Source: an uncultured Collinsella sp. (lineage in GTDB: Bacteria > Actinomycetota > Coriobacteriia > Coriobacteriales > Coriobacteriaceae). From it: a stretch of DNA of 7,775 bases. The DNA is taken from the NCBI GenBank assembly GCA_900555515.1, contig USLO01000080.1, positions 1 to 7,775 on the forward strand, read 5' to 3'. A model generated the notes under the pieces. It was not told where the DNA came from and searched no databases. It saw nothing but the letters and a program-made list of their open reading frames with translations. The position numbers were made by a program, and so were the translations under genes. This document shows, in pieces, positions 1 to 6,390 of this stretch (the stretch's first letter is position 1; each line of letters starts with the position of its first letter).

Positions 1-246
1 GGCGGGAGCACTCTTAAACGAAATCGTCGTACCGACGATGAGCAAAAAGGCGCCAACGAGCGGGCCTGCACCCTGCTGGGTCATGCCAAGCGTAAAGCTA
101 CCGAGCGTTTTAAACAGGTCGGGGAATAGCGTGTTGAGCAGGCAGCCCAACAGAAGCGGCACCAAGATATTGGCGCCCGGGATGGAGGACATCTTAAAGA
201 ACGGCTCCTTTGCCGCCGGCGCCTCCACCGCAGTCGATTCACTCAT
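1..246 (-). CDS. kdgT: 2-keto-3-deoxygluconate permease, KdgT family (N-terminal 82 codons, cut by left edge)
   Basis: This is the N-terminal part of a membrane permease; the gene continues beyond base 1. Reading down from ATG 246, a polar leader of about 20 residues is followed by IPGANILVPLLLGCLLNTLF (residues 22-41) and then GSFTLGM (50-56). From memory this matches the start of enterobacterial KdgT (IPGGMMLVPLFLGAL, then GSFTNGM). A second hydrophobic stretch lies at about residues 60-76. The family imports 2-keto-3-deoxygluconate, a breakdown product of pectin and hexuronates, by proton symport. The start is fixed by a strong Shine-Dalgarno AAAGGAG at 253-259, six bases upstream. The gene lies downstream of the SDR on the same strand with a 108-base gap, so co-transcription is likely. 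The substrate is inferred from family resemblance and could be a related keto-sugar acid. Confidence 0.85.
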   Translation of the reverse strand, partial: MSESTAVEAPAAKEPFFKMSSIPGANILVPLLLGCLLNTLFPDLFKTLGSFTLGMTQQGAGPLVGAFLLIVGTTISFKSAPA

Positions 247-252
247 ATATAT

Positions 253-259
253 CTCCTTT
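253..259 (-). promoter_or_regulatory. Shine-Dalgarno site of the kdgT-like gene
   Basis: The minus strand reads AAAGGAG here, six bases before ATG 244-246. It is near-consensus and supports this short N-terminus. Confidence 0.75.
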
Positions 260-294
260 GGATGCATGCGAATCGTAGCCGCACGCGCCTATGT

Positions 295-323
295 CAGAAA
301 GAAGGCGACAACCCCGAGTCGCC
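295..323 (-). terminator. Possible weak intercistronic terminator or attenuator hairpin
   Basis: On the minus strand GGCGAC (323-318) pairs with GTCGCC (309-304) around an eight-base loop. A pyrimidine stretch TTCTTTCT follows (303-296). The stem is only six base pairs and the U-tract is interrupted, so at most it is a leaky terminator that would lower kdgT expression relative to the SDR. It could also be a processing site or chance. Confidence 0.35.
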
Positions 324-354
324 AGGGTCGCCGCCAAACGATCACCGCGGGGTA

Positions 355-1104
355 TTACCCGTCCAGGACGATGCCGCCGTCGCAGTCACCAATCTCGCCG
401 TTCACGAAGCTGGCGAGGTCGGAAGCGAAGAACAGTACCATCTGCGCAGGCTCGCTGGCCTGGGCGGCGCGGCCCAGAGGAATACCGTTGATGATGCGCT
501 GAGAGTTCTCGTCAGAGAGAATCGAGGTCATATCGGTCAACGTGAGCGACGGGCACACAGCGTTGCAGCGAACGCCAAACTTGCCGCCTTCCTTGGCGAC
601 TGCCTTGGTTAGACCGTTAACACCTGCTTTGGAGCTGGCGTAGGCAGCGGTGCCGAGCAGGCCGCCACCGATCTTGCCAGCAACAGAGCTCACGTTGACG
701 ATAGTGCCGGCATGGGCCGCCTTAAAGTGCGGGTACACGGCGTTCATCATGGTAAAGGTGCCATTGAGGTTGATGTCGATGGTGCGACGCCACTCGGTGT
801 CATCGATCTCGTCGAACTTCTTGGTGCTGATGACGCCAGCGCAGTTGATCAAGATGTTGGTTTGCGGCAGGTCCGTAAAAATCTGCTCGACGGTCTCGCG
901 CGCCTTGGGCGCATCGGCGACATCGAGCTGATAGAACTTGTTGCCCTCGCCAAGCTCGGCCACAGCGGCCTCGCCCTTAGCAGCGTTCCTTGCGATGAGC
1001 GCGACGTGTCCGCCGCCCGCGACGATGCCCTTGGCGATCTCGAGGCCAATGCCCTGAGTGCCACCGGTAACGATCGCGGTTTTACCCGTGAAGTCAAATG
1101 CCAT
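355..1104 (-). CDS. Short-chain dehydrogenase/reductase (SDR), classical type
   Basis: This is a 249-residue cytoplasmic NAD(P)-dependent oxidoreductase of normal classical-SDR length. The cofactor loop TGGTQGIG is at residues 13-20. NCAG at 87-90 is a variant of the usual NNAG. The catalytic tetrad is N112, S140, Y155 and K159, within YASSK 155-159. CPS at 184-186 stands where the family usually has PG. IARN at 37-40, with no acidic residue at the end of strand beta-2, suggests preference for NADP(H). ATG 1104 is preferred over upstream in-frame ATGs at 1221 and 1188 because AAAGGGGG lies eight bases before it and the Rossmann fold begins directly after it. The neighbouring KdgT permease suggests a sugar-acid substrate, perhaps a KduD-like or keto-acid reductase role. 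FabG-like activity cannot be excluded, so the substrate is left open. Confidence 0.9.
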   Translation of the reverse strand: MAFDFTGKTAIVTGGTQGIGLEIAKGIVAGGGHVALIARNAAKGEAAVAELGEGNKFYQLDVADAPKARETVEQIFTDLPQTNILINCAGVISTKKFDEIDDTEWRRTIDINLNGTFTMMNAVYPHFKAAHAGTIVNVSSVAGKIGGGLLGTAAYASSKAGVNGLTKAVAKEGGKFGVRCNAVCPSLTLTDMTSILSDENSQRIINGIPLGRAAQASEPAQMVLFFASDLASFVNGEIGDCDGGIVLDG

Positions 1105-1112
1105 GACTCCAT

Positions 1113-1120
1113 CCCCCTTT
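1113..1120 (-). promoter_or_regulatory. Shine-Dalgarno site that decides the SDR start
   Basis: The minus strand reads AAAGGGGG, eight bases before ATG 1102-1104. The longer in-frame start at 1221 would lie in the -10 region of the best promoter candidate, and the 39 extra residues do not resemble an SDR N-terminus. Confidence 0.65.
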
Positions 1121-1180
1121 ATGTAAGGTGTCTCCTTGCGGGAAGTTGGAGCATCGCACGTGGCGATTATATGAGTCTCA

Positions 1181-1200
1181 GTCGTCATGGTGGTGACAAC
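1181..1200. promoter_or_regulatory. 20-bp dyad, candidate operator for the SDR-permease operon
   Basis: GTCGTCA (1181-1187) and TGACAAC (1194-1200) form a 7-bp inverted repeat with one mismatch around TGGTGG. It lies between the SDR start and its best promoter, next to a perfect TATAAT on the minus strand (1171-1166). A repressor site is plausible, GntR-like by general shape, but the regulator is unknown and the dyad is short. Confidence 0.3.
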
Positions 1201-1219
1201 CCCTCGCCTAACCGCGTGC

Positions 1220-1247
1220 ATAATAGTTCTTTGAAACGCTTCAGCAA
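1220..1247 (-). promoter_or_regulatory. Candidate sigma-70-type promoter for the SDR-permease operon
   Basis: On the minus strand TTGCTG (1247-1242) and TATTAT (1225-1220) are separated by 16 bases. Each is close to the -35 and -10 consensus. Transcription would begin near 1213 and give a leader of about 110 bases. A second, perfect -10 hexamer TATAAT at 1171-1166 has no good -35 at normal spacing. Confidence 0.45.
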
Positions 1248-1354
1248 TTGAATGATTTTAAGTCTTAATGCACTCTTAATATTGCCTAGCGGCCAAGTAG
1301 ATTTTTGGGACATGCCTAGAAATCCACCGAATGGGATGGTTGAGCGGGGGTATC

Positions 1355-1403
1355 ATCTTTCACCGAAAATAGTTTCTAGTGTTAGGGGTTTTCGGTGGAA
1401 GAT
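1355..1403. promoter_or_regulatory. 15-bp inverted repeat spanning the RBS and GTG start of marR
   Basis: ATCTTTCACCGAAAA (1355-1369) and TTTTCGGTGGAAGAT (1389-1403) are inverted copies with one mismatch (T1360/G1398) around 19 bases. The inner nine pairs are perfect. The spacer holds the AGGGG Shine-Dalgarno (1384-1388) and the right arm contains the GTG start codon. It may be an autoregulatory operator bound by the MarR protein, or an RNA hairpin that limits translation of the operon. A third half-site-like CACCGAA lies at 1325-1331. Confidence 0.6.
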
Positions 1404-1844
1404 ACCGATTTCCGTGAACTTGGGCGCCAGCTCCTTACCGAATTCGGCAGCATGCATCAGCGCATTTCTCGCTTTGCGGACAAAGCCCTCGGCGGCGAGA
1501 TGGCCGTCATGCGCGCCCTCATGCGCGCCGGCGGCTCGCTCACGCCGAGCGAACTCGCTGATCGCGCCTGGGTCTCGAGTGCCCGCATCGCCAATATCCT
1601 ACGCGCTCTCGAAGCCAAGGGCTGGGTCGAGCGCGAGCACTCAAAGACCGACCGTCGTCGCGTGCACGTCACGGTGACCGACAAAGGATTCCAGGATCTC
1701 GAAATCAAACGTCGGGAATTCGAGAGCCGCACCGCGGCCTTCCTCGAGCAGCTCGGCGAAACAGATACCCAAGAGATGGTGCGTCTTCTAAGGCGTGCCA
1801 ACGAAATTATCGACCGTAATCAAGAAAGGAGAGATGCCGAGTGA
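1395..1844 (+). CDS. MarR-family winged-helix transcriptional regulator
   Basis: This is a 149-residue cytoplasmic DNA-binding protein, normal for MarR. It probably represses its own operon and is released by a ligand of the downstream exporter. The order is an N-terminal dimerisation helix (about 5-30), the helix-turn-helix core (about 35-80) with recognition helix SSARIANILRALEAKGWVER (61-80), and the beta-wing with TDRRRVHVTVTDKG (85-98), which includes the family's D-x-R-R signature. A C-terminal helical dimerisation region fills 100-145. The start is GTG 1395, just after an in-frame TAG at 1383-1385 and six bases from AGGGG. The first internal ATG (1452) would remove the N-terminal helix. 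Its stop overlaps the next gene's start as GTGA (1841-1844), implying translational coupling. The ligand cannot be read from the sequence. Confidence 0.95.
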   Translation: MEDTDFRELGRQLLTEFGSMHQRISRFADKALGGEMAVMRALMRAGGSLTPSELADRAWVSSARIANILRALEAKGWVEREHSKTDRRRVHVTVTDKGFQDLEIKRREFESRTAAFLEQLGETDTQEMVRLLRRANEIIDRNQERRDAE

Positions 1845-4207
1845 GGATTCTCAAGCTCTTTAAAAAACATATCCTGGCACTGTTCGCAGCTATCGTACTT
1901 ATCGTAATCAGCTGCAACGCCGATCTGGCGCTGCCTACCTATATGAGCGACATCGTCGACGTGGGTGTGCAGCAAGGCGGCATCGCGTCGCCCGTACCCG
2001 ACACCATCCGCGCCGAATCGCTCGACGACCTCGAACTCTTTATGAGCGCCAAGGACGCCAAGGCTGTGGAGGCCGTGTTTAGCAAGGCTGACAAAAACGA
2101 CATTCGAACGTACGAGGGCACCGAGGAAGAGCGTGCCGATGGAGGCAAGATTGCCGACATTATGAGCCTGCCCGAGACTGTTGTCCTTTCGCTCAACCAG
2201 GGCATCGACGCCAACTCCATGGGCGACATGATGGGCTCGTCCAGCGAGAAAGACAACAACGCTGCCCAGGCCATGCCCACCCCCGAGCAGATGGCGGCGA
2301 TGACGCCCGAGCAGCTCGCCGAGATGCAGCAGAAGGCCGCGGCGGCGCAGAACATGCAAAAACAGATCGACGCCGACGGCGGTAAGATCACCATGAAGAG
2401 CCTGCGTCTGGGCGTTGAAGGCGGCCTAATCGACCAGGGCAAGCTCGTCGAGGGTGCCAACCAAATGGCGGACAAAATGGGCTCCATGTCGGGCTCCATT
2501 GTGACCCAACGCGCCGTGAGCTATGTGCAGGACGAGTACAAGGCGCAGGGCATCGACCCCGCCGACGTGCAGAACGCGTACCTGAGCCGCATGGCGACCA
2601 CGATGTTTGGCCTGTGCCTGGTGTCGCTCGTCGCCACCATCCTGACCGGTGCCGTGGCGTCGCGCACCGCCTGCTCCATCGCCCGCGACCTGCGCCGCGA
2701 GACCTTCAACAAGGTTATGCACTTCTCGCCAGCCGAGGTGGGCAAATTTAGCCAGGCCTCGCTCATTACCCGCTGCACCAACGACATTCAGCAGATCCAG
2801 ATGGCCGCAACCCTGTTTATCCGTATGTGCCTGATGGCCCCCGTCATGGGCATCGTCGCCGTCATGCGCGTCCTGGCCAACCACACCGGCCTGGAGTGGA
2901 CCATCGCTGTGGCCATCATCGCGGTTTCGGCCGTCGTCGGCGTGCTCATGGGCCTCACCATGCCCAAGTTCAAAAAGATGCAGAGCTTTGTGGACCGCGT
3001 GAACCTTACCGCCCGCGAGCTGCTCGACGGCCTTATGCCCATCCGCTCGTTCAACCGCGAGGAGCATGAGCTCGAACGTTTTGACAAGGCGTCGCTCGAC
3101 CTGATGACTACGCAGCTCTACACCAACCGCGCCATGAGCTTTATGATGCCGCTCATGATGCTCGTCATGAACTGCATCACCGTGCTTATCGTCTGGTTTG
3201 GCGCGCAGGGCGTGTCCGACGGCGTGATGCAGGTCGGCAACATGATGGCGTTCATCTCCTACACCATGCAGATCGTCATGGCGTTTATGATCCTCACCAT
3301 GGTTTCGGTCATCCTGCCCCGCGCCGAGGTCGCAGCCGAGCGCGTGGAAGAGGTCATCACCTGCCCCACGAGTATCAACGACCCTGTCTCGCCCAAACTG
3401 CCTGCTGCCAGCGCGCCGCGCGGCGAGCTCACCTTCCGCGACGTGAGCTTCCAGTATCCCGATGCCCGCGCCGACGTCATCAGCGGCGTAAACTTCACCA
3501 CGCACGCCGGCCAGATGCTCGGCATCATTGGCTCCACGGGCTCGGGCAAGTCCACGCTCGTGCAGCTGATTCCGCGCCTGTACGACGTCACGGGCGGCAG
3601 CATTTCGCTCGACGGCATCGACGTGCGCGACATGACCCTTTCCGAGCTGCGCCACCGCATTGGTTACATTCCGCAGCAGGGTCGCCTGTTCTCGGGCACC
3701 GTTGAGAGCAACCTCAAGTTTGCCGGCGACATGGTGAGTGACGAGGATATGCGCCAGGCAGCACGTGTCGCCCAGGCGGAGGACTTTATTGCCGAGCGCG
3801 AGGGCGGCTACGACTCCCCCATCAGCCAGGGCGGCTCCAATGTTTCAGGCGGCCAGCGCCAGCGCCTGGCCATCGCCCGCGCGTTGGCCAAAAAGCCCGA
3901 GGTTGTAGTGTTCGATGATTCGTTTAGCGCGCTCGACTACAAGACCGACGCGCGCCTGCGCGAGGAGCTCGCCAAAAACGTCACCGACGCCGCGCTCGTG
4001 GTCGTGGCCCAGCGCATCGCGACTATCATGCACGCCGACCAGATCATCGTGCTCGACGACGGTCACGTGGTGGGCACCGGTACGCACGAGGAGCTGCTGC
4101 ACAGCTGCCCGGCGTACCTGGAGATCGCACAGTCGCAGCTTTCCGCCGAGGAGCTGGGGCTTACCCAAGAAGAGATTGCAGCCGTCATGGAAGGAGGCGA
4201 GCGCTAA
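1841..4207 (+). CDS. ABC exporter subunit A with fused TMD-NBD, large extracytoplasmic insertion and degenerate ATP site
   Basis: This 788-residue half-transporter sits in the membrane. TM1 is at about 11-33, and TM2-TM6 are near 252-275, 325-345, 352-372, 432-454 and 468-492. Residues about 50-245, between TM1 and TM2, form an unusually large Met/Gln/Ala-rich extracytoplasmic domain, where exporters normally have a short loop. The nucleotide-binding domain has Walker A GSTGSGKST (564-572), Q-loop Q612, signature VSGGQ (668-672), Walker B ending D692 and D-loop SALD (696-699). Two catalytic residues are changed: the Walker B glutamate is D693 and the H-loop histidine is Q724. This is the pattern of the degenerate half of heterodimeric exporters. 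GTG 1841 overlaps the marR stop and has AAGGAG at 1826-1831. The MarR neighbour suggests drug or toxic-compound efflux; the substrate is unknown. Confidence 0.96.
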   Translation: MRILKLFKKHILALFAAIVLIVISCNADLALPTYMSDIVDVGVQQGGIASPVPDTIRAESLDDLELFMSAKDAKAVEAVFSKADKNDIRTYEGTEEERADGGKIADIMSLPETVVLSLNQGIDANSMGDMMGSSSEKDNNAAQAMPTPEQMAAMTPEQLAEMQQKAAAAQNMQKQIDADGGKITMKSLRLGVEGGLIDQGKLVEGANQMADKMGSMSGSIVTQRAVSYVQDEYKAQGIDPADVQNAYLSRMATTMFGLCLVSLVATILTGAVASRTACSIARDLRRETFNKVMHFSPAEVGKFSQASLITRCTNDIQQIQMAATLFIRMCLMAPVMGIVAVMRVLANHTGLEWTIAVAIIAVSAVVGVLMGLTMPKFKKMQSFVDRVNLTARELLDGLMPIRSFNREEHELERFDKASLDLMTTQLYTNRAMSFMMPLMMLVMNCITVLIVWFGAQGVSDGVMQVGNMMAFISYTMQIVMAFMILTMVSVILPRAEVAAERVEEVITCPTSINDPVSPKLPAASAPRGELTFRDVSFQYPDARADVISGVNFTTHAGQMLGIIGSTGSGKSTLVQLIPRLYDVTGGSISLDGIDVRDMTLSELRHRIGYIPQQGRLFSGTVESNLKFAGDMVSDEDMRQAARVAQAEDFIAEREGGYDSPISQGGSNVSGGQRQRLAIARALAKKPEVVVFDDSFSALDYKTDARLREELAKNVTDAALVVVAQRIATIMHADQIIVLDDGHVVGTGTHEELLHSCPAYLEIAQSQLSAEELGLTQEEIAAVMEGGER
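4191..4197 (+). promoter_or_regulatory. Shine-Dalgarno site of ABC subunit B inside subunit A
   Basis: AAGGAGG lies nine bases before ATG 4207, within the last codons of subunit A. The stop and start share one base (TAATG), so the two subunits should be made together in similar amounts. Confidence 0.75.
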
Positions 4208-6063
4208 TGGCAGACGAGACCAAGACTCAGATTCCCAAACCCACCCGCCAGCGTGGCCCCATGGGTCGTATGGGTGGCATGCGCCGTGGCGAAAAGGCCA
4301 AGGACTTTAAGGGCACCATGAGGCAGCTGCTCGGCTATATCGGCCAGCACAAGATTGCCGTGTTTGCCGCCGTCGCCTTTGCCGTATGCTCGGTCATCTT
4401 TAACATTGTGGGGCCCAAGGTGCTCGGCCAGGTTACCACCAAACTGTTCGAGGGCCTGGTTGCCAAGGTCAACGGTACCGGCGACGTTGACTTTGACTGG
4501 ATCGCCAAGACGCTCGGCTTTTTGCTCTGCCTGTATCTGGCGAGCTCTGTCTGCAGCCTCATCCAGGGCTGGCTCATGACCGGCGTCACGCAAAAGATTT
4601 GCTACCGCATGCGCAAGGAGATCGCCGCCAAGATCGCCGTCGTTCCGATGAGTTACTTCAACGGCCACAGCAAGGGAGACGTGCTCAGCCGCATCACCAA
4701 CGACGTCGATACGCTGGGTCAGTCGCTCAACCAGAGCGTGACACAGCTCATCACGTCGGTGACGCAGATTATCGGCGTGCTCGTCATGATGCTTTCGATC
4801 AGCCTGCCGCTTACCGGCGTCACCGTGCTCACGCTGCCGGCCGCCGCGATTATCCTGACCGTGATGATTCACTTCTCGCAACCGTACTTCCGCGAGCAGC
4901 AGCAGGTTCTGGGCGCCGTCAACGGCATTATCGAGGAGGACTTTGCCGGCCAGAACGTTATTCAGGTGTTCGACCGCGCCGAGGCCTCAATCGAGGAGTT
5001 CGACCGTCAAAACGACCGCCTCTTTATTAGTGGCTGGCGTTCGCAGTTCCTGTCGGGCCTGATGATGCCGCTTATGAGCTTGGTGGGTAACATGGGTTAC
5101 GTGGGCGTCGTCGTGGTGGGTGCGCAGCTCGCGCTGACCGGCAATGCCACGCCCGGCGACATCCAGAGCTTTATCCAGTACGTGCGCAACTTTACGCAGC
5201 CGGTGCAGCAGCTGGGCAACGTGAGCAACACGATGCAGTCGATGGCCGCCGCCACCGAGCGCGTGTTTGAATTCCTGGCCGCGCCCGAGGAGGAGCAGAA
5301 GGCCGACGCGCAGATTCCCGAGAAGCGCCCCGGCCACGTGGAGTTCGACCATGTCAAGTTTGGCTACACGCCCGACAAGACCATCATCCACGACTTTAGC
5401 TGCGAGGCGCAGCCCGGCCAGACCATCGCCATCGTCGGTCCCACCGGCGCTGGCAAGACCACGCTCATCAAGCTACTGCAGCGCTTCTACGATGTGGACG
5501 GCGGTTCGCTGCGCGTCGAGGGTGTCGACGTGCGCGACTGGGACCGCGCGGCGCTGCGCGGCGAGTTTGCCATGGTGCTGCAGGATACCTGGCTGTTTAA
5601 CGGTACCATCCGCGAGAACATCCGTTACGGACGCCCCGATGCGAGCGATGCCGAGGTCGAAGCCGCTGCACGTGCCGCACGCTGCGACCACTTTATCCAT
5701 ACGCTCGCCGGCGGCTACGACTTTATGATCAACGAGGAGGGCACTAACCTGTCGCAGGGTCAGCGCCAGCTCGTGACCATCGCCCGTGCCATTTTGGCCG
5801 ACCGCCCGGCGCTGATTCTGGACGAGGCGACCTCCAACGTCGATACCCGTACCGAGGAGCTTATTCAGCGTGCCATGGATGCGCTGATGCAGGGCCGTAC
5901 CAGCTTTGTTATCGCGCACCGCCTGTCCACGATCCGCAACGCCGACGTGATCTTGGTAATTCGCGACGGTGACATCGTCGAGAAGGGCACGCACGACGAG
6001 CTGCTCGCCCAAGGCGGCTTCTACGCCGACCTGTACAACTCGCAGTTCGACGAGGCGGCGTAA
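4207..6063 (+). CDS. ABC exporter subunit B with fused TMD-NBD and canonical catalytic residues
   Basis: This 618-residue half-transporter is the likely obligate partner of subunit A. A basic Gly/Met/Arg-rich cytoplasmic tail (about 11-30) precedes six membrane segments near 50-70, 102-126, 176-198, 201-221, 283-309 and 316-338, with normal short loops. The nucleotide-binding domain has Walker A GPTGAGKTT (411-419), Q-loop Q459, signature LSQGQ (515-519), Walker B LILDE with catalytic E540, D-loop SNVD (543-546) and H-loop H571. The signature has Gln where the consensus LSGGQ has Gly. In a head-to-tail dimer this altered signature faces the degenerate site of subunit A, while subunit A's VSGGQ faces the intact site here. 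ATG 4207 overlaps the previous stop by one base. The operon ends with a terminator at 6095. Homodimer function is unlikely but not excluded. Confidence 0.97.
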   Translation: MADETKTQIPKPTRQRGPMGRMGGMRRGEKAKDFKGTMRQLLGYIGQHKIAVFAAVAFAVCSVIFNIVGPKVLGQVTTKLFEGLVAKVNGTGDVDFDWIAKTLGFLLCLYLASSVCSLIQGWLMTGVTQKICYRMRKEIAAKIAVVPMSYFNGHSKGDVLSRITNDVDTLGQSLNQSVTQLITSVTQIIGVLVMMLSISLPLTGVTVLTLPAAAIILTVMIHFSQPYFREQQQVLGAVNGIIEEDFAGQNVIQVFDRAEASIEEFDRQNDRLFISGWRSQFLSGLMMPLMSLVGNMGYVGVVVVGAQLALTGNATPGDIQSFIQYVRNFTQPVQQLGNVSNTMQSMAAATERVFEFLAAPEEEQKADAQIPEKRPGHVEFDHVKFGYTPDKTIIHDFSCEAQPGQTIAIVGPTGAGKTTLIKLLQRFYDVDGGSLRVEGVDVRDWDRAALRGEFAMVLQDTWLFNGTIRENIRYGRPDASDAEVEAAARAARCDHFIHTLAGGYDFMINEEGTNLSQGQRQLVTIARAILADRPALILDEATSNVDTRTEELIQRAMDALMQGRTSFVIAHRLSTIRNADVILVIRDGDIVEKGTHDELLAQGGFYADLYNSQFDEAA

Positions 6064-6094
6064 ATTCTGCCGCAGGGAACGAATAACGCCCGAG

Positions 6095-6130
6095 AACGGG
6101 GGCGCTGGACAACCTGCGCCCCCGTTTTTG
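6095..6130 (+). terminator. Intrinsic terminator of the marR-ABC operon
   Basis: AACGGGGGCGC (6095-6105) and GCGCCCCCGTT (6116-6126) form an 11-bp perfect stem around a ten-base loop. The stem runs into TTTTT (6125-6129). It lies 31 bases after the stop of subunit B. Confidence 0.92.
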
Positions 6131-6184
6131 TTCTACGGCCCTTGAGCCGCCTCCCCTGGGACCTGATTGACAGCCCCTTCGAAG

Positions 6185-6216
6185 CCCTGTGGGCAAAAAA
6201 TGGCAAATATGAGTAC
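6185..6216 (+). repeat. Left arm of 32-bp inverted repeat
   Basis: The arm begins CCCTGTGGGC, continues through A6 (6195-6200), and ends CAAATATGAGTAC. The reverse complement of 6391-6422 matches it at 31 of 32 positions; the one difference is G6203 (TGGC here, TGCC in the partner). Weaker similarity runs to about 6222. Two in-frame ATGs (6200 and 6209) open a 34-codon reading frame pointing inwards. Confidence 0.85.
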
Positions 6217-6295
6217 TGTTTCCTTTTTGGTAACAGCCAAAACCGCCTCAAACGACCTCCTTGCGGCCTCTATACGCCTTCAAATTAATCAAAAC

Positions 6296-6309
6296 GCCCG
6301 TTAGCGGGC
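6296..6309. terminator. Bidirectional hairpin between the inverted-repeat arms
   Basis: GCCCG (6296-6300) and CGGGC (6305-6309) pair around TTAG. On the minus strand it is followed by GTTTTGATTAATTT, a usable U-rich stretch. On the plus strand the tail TTCTGTGT is weak. It coincides with the 3' ends of the two convergent small ORFs, as expected of a shared terminator, but the stem is only five base pairs. Confidence 0.4.
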
Positions 6310-6390
6310 TTCTGTGTGCCAACGTTAATGAACATATTTTTCACTTTGTCTATTATCTTGCTAGACTGATATGTTACTAGGTTAGCAACC

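Noticed and set aside
1105..1221. 39-residue N-terminal extension of the SDR from ATG 1221.
   Set aside because: The strong Shine-Dalgarno site is at ATG 1104, the family normally begins within about ten residues of the TGxxxGIG loop, and the extension is not hydrophobic or targeting-like.
1248..1282. TTGAAT and TAATAT, plus a repeated TCTTAAT, as a promoter for marR.
   Set aside because: The best hexamers are 23 bases apart and no pair has proper spacing, so the marR promoter is left unassigned.
2426..3655. 409-codon minus-strand open frame opposite ABC subunit A.
   Set aside because: It is the antisense shadow of a GC-biased coding region, very rich in His, Asp and Gly, and without a ribosome-binding site or known domains.
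6167..6196. TTGACA at 6167-6172 as a -35 box.
   Set aside because: No -10-like hexamer is found 16 to 18 bases downstream; the sequence there is TGTGGGCA.
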